Positions 8,251 through 15,515 of a stretch of 64,000 nucleotides of DNA are shown here, piece by piece. The stretch comes from JAAYXE01 sp964391195. GTDB taxonomy: Bacteria; Chloroflexota; Anaerolineae; Anaerolineales; UBA4823. Position 1 is the first letter of the stretch; the number at the start of each line of letters is the position of its first letter. The stretch spans positions 100,619-164,618 of the forward strand of contig CAYMLG010000004.1 in NCBI GenBank assembly GCA_964391195.1, given 5' to 3'. The position numbers were made by a program, and so were the translations under genes. The notes under the pieces are model-generated. The model was not told the DNA's origin and searched no databases. It saw nothing but the letters and a program-made list of their open reading frames with translations.

Positions 8251-9759
8251 ATGAACGAGAATCTTATCGGTATCATTGGCCGGTTTCCCCAACAAACGGT
8301 GTTGGTGATCGGGGAAGCCATGCTGGATAGTTACCTCTCCGGCCCGGCGGACCGCCTGTGCCGGGAAGCCCCCGTCCCGGTGGTGTCCATCACCGGGCGG
8401 GAACACGTGCCGGGAGGGGCGGCAAATACGGCGGTCAACCTCACCAGCCTGGGCGCTCGAACCCACTTTTTATCGGTGATCGGCAAGGACCCGGAGGCGG
8501 ACTTGCTGTGCCGGGCTCTCGAATCGGCGGGCGTCTCCACCGAGCATCTCATCCGCCGCGGCGGCCGCAGCACCCTGGCCAAGCAGCGGGTGATCGCCGG
8601 TTCGCAGATGGTGGTGCGCTTCGACCAGGGCGCTACCGCTCCGGTGCCGGCCGAGGTCGAAGACCAGCTCATCGACCGCCTGCGTTCCCTGGTCCCCCGG
8701 GTGGACGCCATCGTCGTCTCCGACTACGCCTACGGCATCCTCACCCCGCGGGTGATCGCCGCCCTGGGCGAGCTGCAGGCCGGCTCCCCGCGCCTGCTGG
8801 TGGTGGATTCCAAGCGGCTTCCAGCCTACCGCCAGGTGCGGGTGACGGCGGTGAAACCGAACTATGAAGAGGCGGCGCAGCTCTTGGGCCTGTCCCGGCT
8901 GGAGCCCGGGCGGGACGCCGGGCGGGCGACCGCAGTCAGCCGGGCCAGGCAGATCGAAAACGAGGGCGCCCGCATCCTGGACCTGACCGGGGCGGAGCTG
9001 GCGGTGGTCACCATCGACCGGGACGGCGCCCTGGCCTTCACCCGGGACGGCGAACCGTACCGCCTGTACGCTCGCCCCAGGCCCGATTCGCGGGCGGCCG
9101 GCGCGGGCGACACCTTCGTCAGCGCCTTAACCCTGGCCCTGGCGTCCGGCGCCCACACCGAGAACGCCGCCGAACTGGCCTCCGCCGCGGCCGAGATCGT
9201 GGTGGGCAAAGACGGCACCTCGGCCTGCTTCGCCGCCGAACTGGTGGACTACTTCTCTCAGGACACCAAGCTGATCACCGACGCCTTCCAACTGGTGGCG
9301 CGCCTGGCGGCCTACCGGCGGGAGGAGCGGCGGGTGGTGTTCACCAACGGCTGCTTCGACCTTCTCCACCGCGGGCACATCAACTACCTCAACCGGGCGA
9401 AGGCCCTGGGGGACGTGCTCATCGTGGGGGTGAACTCGGATCACAGCGTGCGCCGCCTGAAAGGCCCCAGCCGGCCGATCAACTCGCTCGAAGACCGGGT
9501 CCAGATTCTGGCCGCGCTGAGCTGCGTGGACCATATCGTCCCCTTCGATACCGACACGCCGGTTGAACTGATCCGCCAGATCAGGCCGGATATTTTCGTC
9601 AAGGGCGGCGATTACACCCGCCAGACGCTGCCGGAGGCCCCGCTGGTGGAGAAATTGGGCGGGGAAGTGCGCATCTTGCCCTATCTGGAAGACCACTCGA
9701 CGACCGGGATCATCGAACGCATCCGGGAGATCTACCTCGGTTCCTCGCTGCCGGACTAG
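8251..9759 (+). CDS. hldE: Bifunctional heptose-7-phosphate kinase / heptose-1-phosphate adenylyltransferase
   Basis: HldE (RfaE) makes ADP-heptose: the N-terminal PfkB/ribokinase domain phosphorylates C1 and the C-terminal nucleotidyltransferase adds AMP. The kinase half (about 1-320) shows PGGAANTAVNLTSLG and the anion hole AAGAGDTFVSAL near 283. The transferase half (about 350-500) shows VVFTNGCFDLLHRGHINYL (the HxGH nucleotide-binding motif as HRGH), GVNSDHSVRRLKG and VKGGDYTRQTLPE. Its 502 residues are close to the family norm of about 475. The frame is open upstream to 7978 inside gmhB, but ATG 8251 has AAAGG and begins at the conserved region. With gmhA and gmhB nearby, the route to ADP-D,D-heptose is complete; no HldD epimerase is seen in the window. 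Confidence 0.95.
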   Translation: MNENLIGIIGRFPQQTVLVIGEAMLDSYLSGPADRLCREAPVPVVSITGREHVPGGAANTAVNLTSLGARTHFLSVIGKDPEADLLCRALESAGVSTEHLIRRGGRSTLAKQRVIAGSQMVVRFDQGATAPVPAEVEDQLIDRLRSLVPRVDAIVVSDYAYGILTPRVIAALGELQAGSPRLLVVDSKRLPAYRQVRVTAVKPNYEEAAQLLGLSRLEPGRDAGRATAVSRARQIENEGARILDLTGAELAVVTIDRDGALAFTRDGEPYRLYARPRPDSRAAGAGDTFVSALTLALASGAHTENAAELASAAAEIVVGKDGTSACFAAELVDYFSQDTKLITDAFQLVARLAAYRREERRVVFTNGCFDLLHRGHINYLNRAKALGDVLIVGVNSDHSVRRLKGPSRPINSLEDRVQILAALSCVDHIVPFDTDTPVELIRQIRPDIFVKGGDYTRQTLPEAPLVEKLGGEVRILPYLEDHSTTGIIERIREIYLGSSLPD

Positions 9760-9830
9760 GCCGCGGGACCCCGGACGGGCCAGGAAAGGAGCACGACATT
9801 CAGTCGCAGGCCGGACAGCCCTGGGAGCTG

Positions 9831-10931
9831 GTGAGAAAATTCGTTTGCATCCGCCTCGATTCGCTCGGGGATGTGCTCATGACTACCCCGGCGATGCGCG
9901 CCTTGAAAGCCGGAGCACCCGGAAGCCGGATGGCGCTGCTCACTTCGCCGTCCGGCGCGGCCGTCGCCGGGCTGATCCCCGAGGTGGATGAGGTCATCGT
10001 GTATGAAGCGCCGTGGGTCAAAGCCACACCTCCGCGGGAGTCGCCGGCCCCCGATTTCGCCCTGATCGAACAGCTCAGGCGGGCCCGGTTCGATGCCGCG
10101 GTGATTTTCACCGTGTTCAGCCAAAACCCTCTCCCCGCGGCCCTGATGGCCTACCTGGCGGAAATCCCGCTGCGCGCCGCCTACAGCCGCGAGAATCCAT
10201 ACCAACTGCTCACTCATCCCCTCCCCGACCCCTACCCGCAGGACGCGGGGCAGATCCCGCACGAAGTCCGCCGCCATCTGGATCTGGCGGCCAGCCTGGG
10301 GTGCGCTGTAGAAGATGAAAGCCTCTCGCTGCGGGTCCCGCCAGGAGCGTATGCCCAGGCGCGGACCTGCCTGGCCTCGGCCGGGATCGACCCGGCCCGG
10401 CCCTGGGTGGTCGTCCATCCCGGGGCCTCGGCCCCTTCGCGGCGGTATCCGCCGCAGGCCTTCGCCGCGGTGGTCCGCCGCCTGGCCCTCGAACACGGCT
10501 GGCAGGTGGCGATCAGCGGCGGGCCAGGCGAAGTCCCCCTGGCCGGCGAGGTGCGCCAGGCGAGTGGAGCCCCGGCGGTTTCCCTGGCCGGGCAGTTGGA
10601 CCTGGCGGCGTTCGCCGCCCTGCTCGATCTGGCCCCGATGCTGATCAGCAACAACACCGGCCCGGTGCACCTGGCCGCGGCCCTGGACACACCGGTGGTC
10701 GATATTTACGCCCTGACCAACCCGCAGCACATGCCCTGGGGAGTCCCCAACCGGGTGATCGTCCACGAGGTGCCCTGCAAATACTGCTATAAGAGCGTCT
10801 GCCCGCTGGGCCATCACGACTGCCTGCGGCTGATCCCACCGGACGAGGTCGTCCGGGCGGCGGTGGAGCTGGCCGCGGAGACCGGCCAAGGCCGCCCAGA
10901 CCTGCGCCGGGCCGGAGAAGGGGCCGGTTGA
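9831..10931 (+). CDS. GT9 family glycosyltransferase with C-terminal Cys cluster
   Basis: Third GT9 heptosyltransferase-like enzyme, 366 residues. It starts with GTG behind GGGAG (spacing five) and opens VCIRLDSLGDVLMTTPAMRAL. The donor half shows VVHPGASAPSRRYPPQAFA and ISNNTGPVHLAAALDTPVV. The C-terminal four-cysteine cluster, PCKYCYKSVCPLGHHDCL, closely matches that of the enzyme at 2387, which is its nearest relative in the window. It follows hldE by about 70 bases and is one base from the next gene, consistent with one operon making and using ADP-heptose. Acceptor unknown. Confidence 0.9.
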   Translation: MRKFVCIRLDSLGDVLMTTPAMRALKAGAPGSRMALLTSPSGAAVAGLIPEVDEVIVYEAPWVKATPPRESPAPDFALIEQLRRARFDAAVIFTVFSQNPLPAALMAYLAEIPLRAAYSRENPYQLLTHPLPDPYPQDAGQIPHEVRRHLDLAASLGCAVEDESLSLRVPPGAYAQARTCLASAGIDPARPWVVVHPGASAPSRRYPPQAFAAVVRRLALEHGWQVAISGGPGEVPLAGEVRQASGAPAVSLAGQLDLAAFAALLDLAPMLISNNTGPVHLAAALDTPVVDIYALTNPQHMPWGVPNRVIVHEVPCKYCYKSVCPLGHHDCLRLIPPDEVVRAAVELAAETGQGRPDLRRAGEGAG

Positions 10932-10932
10932 G

Positions 10933-11742
10933 ATGGCCGGTGTGGACGTGCTCATCCCCACCTTCGAGCGCCCGGCCGCCCTGGCGGTCACCCTGACCAG
11001 CCTGGCCGCCCAGGAGTTCCGCGATTTCCGCCTGGTGATCTCGGACCAGAGCGAAACCGGCGAGGTGTTCGAGGCGGGCGTGGTGCAGGCCGTGCTGCAC
11101 GTGCTGGGGGCGCACGGGCACGAGGTTGCCCTGCACAAACACCTGCCGCGCCGGGGGATGGCCGAACAGAGGGCCTTTCTCCTCAGCCAGGCGCAGGCCC
11201 CTTTGGCCCTGTTCCTGGACGACGACCTGATCCTGGAGAGCTGGGTGATCCGCAACATGGTGCAGGCCATCCGGGAGGAGGGCTGCGGGCTGGTGGGGCA
11301 GGCGGTGATCGGGCTGAGCTACCGGGAGGACGTCCGCCCGCACCAACAGGCGATCGAGTTCTGGGAGGGAGGCGTGCAGCCGGAGGCCGTGCGCCCGGGC
11401 ACGGCCGCCTGGGAACGCTATCAACTGCACAACGCCGCCAACCTGTACCATGTCCAGGAAAAATTGGGCCTGAGCCCGGAGGCGCAGCGCAAATATAAGA
11501 TCGCCTGGGTGGGCGGGTGCGTGCTCTACGATGTAGAAAAGCTGCGGCAGGCGGGCGGGTTCGATTTCTGGCGGGAACTGCCGCCCGAGTCGGCCGGGGA
11601 AGATGTGTACGCCCAACAGCGCGTCATGCAGCGCTACGGCGGCTGCGGGCTGATCCCTTCCGGCGTCTATCACCAGGAACTGCCCACCACCCTTCCCGAC
11701 CGCCGCCTCAACGCTCCCCTCGTCCTGGACCTGGGCCGCTGA
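10933..11742 (+). CDS. GT2-like glycosyltransferase
   Basis: A 269-residue GT-A fold glycosyltransferase. VDVLIPTFERPAALAVTLTSL is the canonical GT2 nucleotide-binding start, LFLDDDLILES at about 92-100 supplies the metal-binding DxD, and WVGGCVLYDVEKLRQAGGFDF is the family's acceptor-site region with a following GEDV. There is no transmembrane segment, so it should act in the cytosol on a nucleotide sugar. It starts one base after the stop of the preceding GT9 gene and is the last gene of the first glycan unit. It is followed by 571 bases without a convincing gene. Sugar specificity cannot be predicted. Confidence 0.85.
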   Translation: MAGVDVLIPTFERPAALAVTLTSLAAQEFRDFRLVISDQSETGEVFEAGVVQAVLHVLGAHGHEVALHKHLPRRGMAEQRAFLLSQAQAPLALFLDDDLILESWVIRNMVQAIREEGCGLVGQAVIGLSYREDVRPHQQAIEFWEGGVQPEAVRPGTAAWERYQLHNAANLYHVQEKLGLSPEAQRKYKIAWVGGCVLYDVEKLRQAGGFDFWRELPPESAGEDVYAQQRVMQRYGGCGLIPSGVYHQELPTTLPDRRLNAPLVLDLGR

Positions 11743-12313
11743 GCGCTTAACCGGTGAGCGCCAGGCCACCCCCGCCGGCCCGCCAACCCAGACCCGCCCA
11801 CCTCGCGCAACCGGCCAACCACCCTTACCACCATCCGGCCCCCCACGCACTGGTAGGGGCACGGCGGGAGGGGCTACGGTATCGGTTGATTTACGGTGCA
11901 GCCGTGCCCATTCACCGAGATAAGCCATCCACGAATCCACGAAAACGGAGGGCGGTCCACCCCCGCACCGGGAAGGGTCGGACGGCGTTGGGGTGCGGAC
12001 ACGCCTCGCAGGCTGTGGGAAACACACAGCCTGGGGGTGAGATCCTCGCTGAGCGTCGCAAAGCGGTGCCGCTCCGAATAACAGGCATGAAGGGCTGGTC
12101 TGTGGCCGGGATGGTTGGCAGGCGGTATGGGGCGGGTGGGTTAGGGATTTCCCTACCCGGGTTTAGGAACATTCCCCGTTGAAGAAGTGGTTTGGAAACG
12201 TTATATTACAAACAGTAGAAGCGGCCTCGACCGGCCGCTTTACTGACGGGGGTAACTGGCAGGCAGCGGATGGAGAAACGGCCATCTTCCCAGGGGGAGT
12301 GAGGAAAGGGTGC
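11743..12313. other. Intergenic region between glycan operons 1 and 2
   Basis: No convincing gene here. An open frame at 11754-12182 has proline- and arginine-rich translation without any domain. The stretch contains a copy of the dispersed palindromic repeat (GGGCACGGC at 11857-11865, GCCGTGCCC at 11901-11909) related to the repeats at the right end of the window. It also has a perfect 9-bp hairpin CAGGCTGTG/CACAGCCTG (12009-12033) without a T run, which might be a weak terminator. The tandem-dyad promoter at 12142-12206 and a leader of about 100 bases complete the region. Confidence 0.65.
12142..12206 (+). promoter_or_regulatory. Tandem-dyad promoter, copy 2 (glycan operon 2)
   Basis: Dyad 1 TAGGGATTTCCCTA (12142-12155), 8-bp gap, dyad 2 TAGGAACATTCCCC (12164-12177), centres 22 bp apart. 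Then -35-like TTGAAG (12179-12184), 16-bp spacer, TTATAT (12201-12206). This copy is the closest match to copy 1: dyad 2, the -35 and an ACGTTATA context around the -10 are shared. Transcription would begin near 12213, which rules out the in-frame ATG at 12179 as the start of the next gene. Confidence 0.82.
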
Positions 12314-13603
12314 GTGGTGGATCAGGTCGATCGACAACGGGTGGCGCCTCAGGCGCCAGAGCAAGAGGAAGCTGGTCCCAGCCCGGCGCTGACTACCTTT
12401 TTAACCACGCTGAACCTCACCCGCGAACCGCAAACCCCTCCGCCGGAGACGCCGGCCTCTCCATCTGCGGTGTATGTGGACCTCGCTGCACAGCGCGTAC
12501 GCCAGATTGAGCCGGATGTCCGCAAAGCAGTGGTGATGTGTGGCGAGGAGTTGAGCGATTATATATTTGCTGTCCCGGCCCTGGACGCGCTGCGCGTGGC
12601 TTACCCCCAGGCGGAAATCGTGCTCCTGGGTACGCCGGAGCAGGCTCAGTTCCTCAGCGGGCGCCCCGGACCGGTGGACCGGGTGGAGGTCGTGCCGGGG
12701 AGCACTGCTGTGAATGCGCTCCAGGAGCACCCCCATGCGGCCGGAGAGCAGGCCGATCATTTCTTTGGTCGTATGACGGCGGAAGGGTTCGATCTGGCGA
12801 TCCAACTGCAGAGCGATGGGCTGCGGGCGAATCCGTTCGTCCGGCGGCTGGGCGCCCGGCTGACCGTGGGCTTCTCAGCAGACGAGGCGATTCCTTTAGA
12901 CCGCATGGTGCCATACGCCCATTATCAATTGAAGATCTTGAGCGACCTGGAGGTGGTCGGCCTCGCCGGCGCAGAGCCGGTGTCTCTGGAGCCGCATGTG
13001 CATGTGACCAGGCAGGACCTTGCCGAAGTAGAACAGTTCGTGCCAGATACCCTCATGCCGTTGGTGGTCCTCTATCCGGGCGGCCCCGACCCAAGGCGGC
13101 GCTGGCCGGTGGAGAAGTTCATCGCCCTGGGCGCCGCGCTGGCCTGGTCTGGGGGGCAGGTGGTGGTGGTAGGCAGTCATGCCGATCACGAGCTGGCCGC
13201 GAAGGTGGCGCAGAATTTGCCCCCGGAGACCCTCAACCTGGCCGGAAAACTCTCGCCCGGCGGCCTGGCGGGACTGCTCTCCCGGGCCCAGGTGGTGATC
13301 GCCAACAACGGTTTCCCCCTCCATCTGGCCGTCGCGGTGGGGGCGAAAACGGTCGGGTTATTCTGGTGCGCCGATTTTATCGCCCGCGGCCCGATCACCC
13401 GCAGCGCGCACCGCCCCGCCATTTCATGGCGGCTGCGCTGCCCGGAATGCGGCCTCAATATCTCCCGCAGCAGTTGCGATCACCAGATTTCTTATTTGGA
13501 TGGTATCGACTTCGAAGATGTGTTGGTTTCGGCCCTCGACCTGACCAGGCCCGGCGGGCGCCGGAAGCGTGTGCCTCACCACCGGATGGGTAGTCTTGGC
13601 TGA
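12314..13603 (+). CDS. GT9-like glycosyltransferase with divergent acceptor loop and N-terminal extension
   Basis: GT9-family protein of about 429 residues from the GTG at 12314, behind GAGGAAAGGG; a second GTG follows at once. The frame is open from 12179, but the predicted promoter lies inside that stretch. The first 65 or so residues are a proline-rich extension absent from the paralogue at 18027. The domain then runs from VRKAVVMCGEELSDYIFAV, where the usual NxLGD of the family is replaced by ELSD, through YPGGPDPRRRWPVEKFIALG and IANNGFPLHLAVAVGAKTV, where NDTG/NNTG has become NNGF. The C-terminal cysteine cluster (RCPECGLN, then SSCDHQ) is kept. Two altered motifs in otherwise well-conserved sequence suggest changed or lost catalysis, or a partner role for the 18027 enzyme. 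Confidence 0.82.
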   Translation: MVDQVDRQRVAPQAPEQEEAGPSPALTTFLTTLNLTREPQTPPPETPASPSAVYVDLAAQRVRQIEPDVRKAVVMCGEELSDYIFAVPALDALRVAYPQAEIVLLGTPEQAQFLSGRPGPVDRVEVVPGSTAVNALQEHPHAAGEQADHFFGRMTAEGFDLAIQLQSDGLRANPFVRRLGARLTVGFSADEAIPLDRMVPYAHYQLKILSDLEVVGLAGAEPVSLEPHVHVTRQDLAEVEQFVPDTLMPLVVLYPGGPDPRRRWPVEKFIALGAALAWSGGQVVVVGSHADHELAAKVAQNLPPETLNLAGKLSPGGLAGLLSRAQVVIANNGFPLHLAVAVGAKTVGLFWCADFIARGPITRSAHRPAISWRLRCPECGLNISRSSCDHQISYLDGIDFEDVLVSALDLTRPGGRRKRVPHHRMGSLG

Positions 13604-13613
13604 GCAAGGAGCG

Positions 13614-15515
13614 ATGGAGACCCGACCAGAAGTCAGCGTCATCATGCCCACTTATAAGCAGGCTCGGTTCATCCGCCGGGCGATTGACAGCCTGCTGGCG
13701 CAGACGTTGACCGGTTGGGAATTGATCGTTATTGACGACGGTTCCCCGGACGAGACCTTCGCCTGTGTGGCCCCATACCTGGACGATCATCGCATCCAAT
13801 ACCGGCGGTTGCCGCGGAACCGCGGCCTGGGGGAGGCGCTCAACGCCGGCCTGGAGCTGGCATCGGCGGAGGTGATTGCCTATCTCCCCTCGGACGACGT
13901 TTATTACGCCGAACACCTGGCTTCGCTCTGGGGCTGTCTGCGGCGAGATCCACAGGCCGTGCTGGCTTACTCCGGGGTGCGGCACCATTACAACCGCACC
14001 GCCGCCGGTTACATCCCGGATTACCCCCTCCAGCTCGTCCAGGTGGTACACCGCTCCACCCCGGCCCGCTGGATGGAGCGCAGCGAGCTGGAGACCGACG
14101 ACATGGAGCGCCTGTTCTGGTCCAAACTGAGGCCGCTCGGCTTTTTCACCGGCACGGGAGAGGTGACCTGCGAATGGGTCAATCACCCCCACCAGCGGCA
14201 CAAGCTGCTGCGCGAACCCCACGGAGGCATCAACCCCTTCCGCGTGTATTATGAAGTGCGCGAGCCGCTGCGCATGCACACCACGGTCGGCAACTTCATC
14301 GACGAAGTAGGGCGGTACCGCCGCTTCCGCGAACGCCCGCCGGCGCCCCCCGCCTCGGACGGGTTGAAAATCCTGCTGGTTGGAGAGCTGGCGTACAACG
14401 CCGAACGGGTGCTGGCGCTCGAAGAACTCGGCCACCGCCTGTACGGCCTGTGGACCCCCGACCCGTTTTGGTACAACACGGTTGGCCCCCTGCCTTTCGG
14501 GCACGTCCAGGATCTACCTCGCCAGAACTGGCAGGAGGAGGTCCGCCGCATCCGGCCGGATGTGATCTATGCCCTGCTCAACTGGCAGGCGGTGCCATTC
14601 GCCCACCACGTGATGCAGCACAACCCGGGGGTGCCGTTCGTCTGGCATTTTAAAGAAGGCCCGTTCATCTCGCTGGAGCAGGGCCATTGGGAGCAGCTTT
14701 TGGATTTATATCAGTACAGCAGCGGGCAGATCTACAGCAGCCCGGAAATGCGGGATTGGTTCGAGACGATTGCCCCCGGGGTGATGAACCCCGAGACGAC
14801 CCTGGTCCTGGACGGCGATCTGCCCAAGCGGGATTGGTTTGGGGGTGAGCGTTCGCCCCGCCTGTCGGAAAGCGATGGCGAGCTGCACACCGTGGTGCCC
14901 GGCCGTCCGATCGGCCTGCACCCGCCGGATGTCGCCGCCCTGGCTGCCCAGGGCATCCACCTGCACTTCTACGGCGATTTCACCCACGGCCAGTGGCTGG
15001 GCTGGATCGAGACAACGCGGCGCCTGGCCGGGCGTTTCATCCATCTCCACCACCAGGTGGACCAGGAGAACTGGTTGCAGGAGTTTTCGCAGTATGACGC
15101 CGGATGGCTGCACTTCTTCCACAGCGAGAACCGGGGCGATATCCGCCGCTCGAACTGGGACGATCTCAACTATCCCGCCCGCATGGCCACCCTGGCGGTG
15201 AGCGGCCTGCCCATGCTGCAGCGGGCGAACCCGGGGGCGGTCGTCGCCACTCAGAACCTGGTCCGCAGCCTGGATGTCGGGCTGTTCTTTACCGGTATGG
15301 ACGAGCTCCGCCAGCAGTTGGACGATCGGGAGCGGATGGCTCAGATCCGCCGGAACGTGTGGGATCACCGGAACCAGTTCATCTTCGATACGCACGCCGC
15401 CCGGTTGGTCGATTTCTTCCGGCTGGTGATCGGCCGGGCCTGGAAGGAGCGCCAGGCTTCCCCCCGTCCGGCGGCTATCTCGTTTGCAAAGGATCTTCAG
15501 GATGACTCGCACTAA
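13614..15515 (+). CDS. Two-domain glycosyltransferase (GT2 + GT-B-like)
   Basis: A 633-residue protein with two transferase-like domains. Residues about 5-230 are GT2: VSVIMPTYKQARFIRRAIDS, then VIDDGSPDETF, and the DxD-like YLPSDDVYY. Residues about 250-615 begin LKILLVGELAYNAERVLALE and resemble a GT-B enzyme (GT4 type), with FYGDFTHGQWLGWIE and YPARMATLAVSGLPMLQ near the donor site. It probably adds two sugars in succession or couples chain start and extension. ATG 13614 is preceded by AAGGAG at a short spacing; the same frame stays open to 13569, inside the previous gene. It overlaps the next gene by 14 bases. Confidence 0.83.
   Translation: METRPEVSVIMPTYKQARFIRRAIDSLLAQTLTGWELIVIDDGSPDETFACVAPYLDDHRIQYRRLPRNRGLGEALNAGLELASAEVIAYLPSDDVYYAEHLASLWGCLRRDPQAVLAYSGVRHHYNRTAAGYIPDYPLQLVQVVHRSTPARWMERSELETDDMERLFWSKLRPLGFFTGTGEVTCEWVNHPHQRHKLLREPHGGINPFRVYYEVREPLRMHTTVGNFIDEVGRYRRFRERPPAPPASDGLKILLVGELAYNAERVLALEELGHRLYGLWTPDPFWYNTVGPLPFGHVQDLPRQNWQEEVRRIRPDVIYALLNWQAVPFAHHVMQHNPGVPFVWHFKEGPFISLEQGHWEQLLDLYQYSSGQIYSSPEMRDWFETIAPGVMNPETTLVLDGDLPKRDWFGGERSPRLSESDGELHTVVPGRPIGLHPPDVAALAAQGIHLHFYGDFTHGQWLGWIETTRRLAGRFIHLHHQVDQENWLQEFSQYDAGWLHFFHSENRGDIRRSNWDDLNYPARMATLAVSGLPMLQRANPGAVVATQNLVRSLDVGLFFTGMDELRQQLDDRERMAQIRRNVWDHRNQFIFDTHAARLVDFFRLVIGRAWKERQASPRPAAISFAKDLQDDSH

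Noticed and set aside
11754..12182. A 142-codon frame between the glycan operons
   Set aside because: It runs through a repeat hairpin and the tandem-dyad promoter and has no ribosome site or domain.
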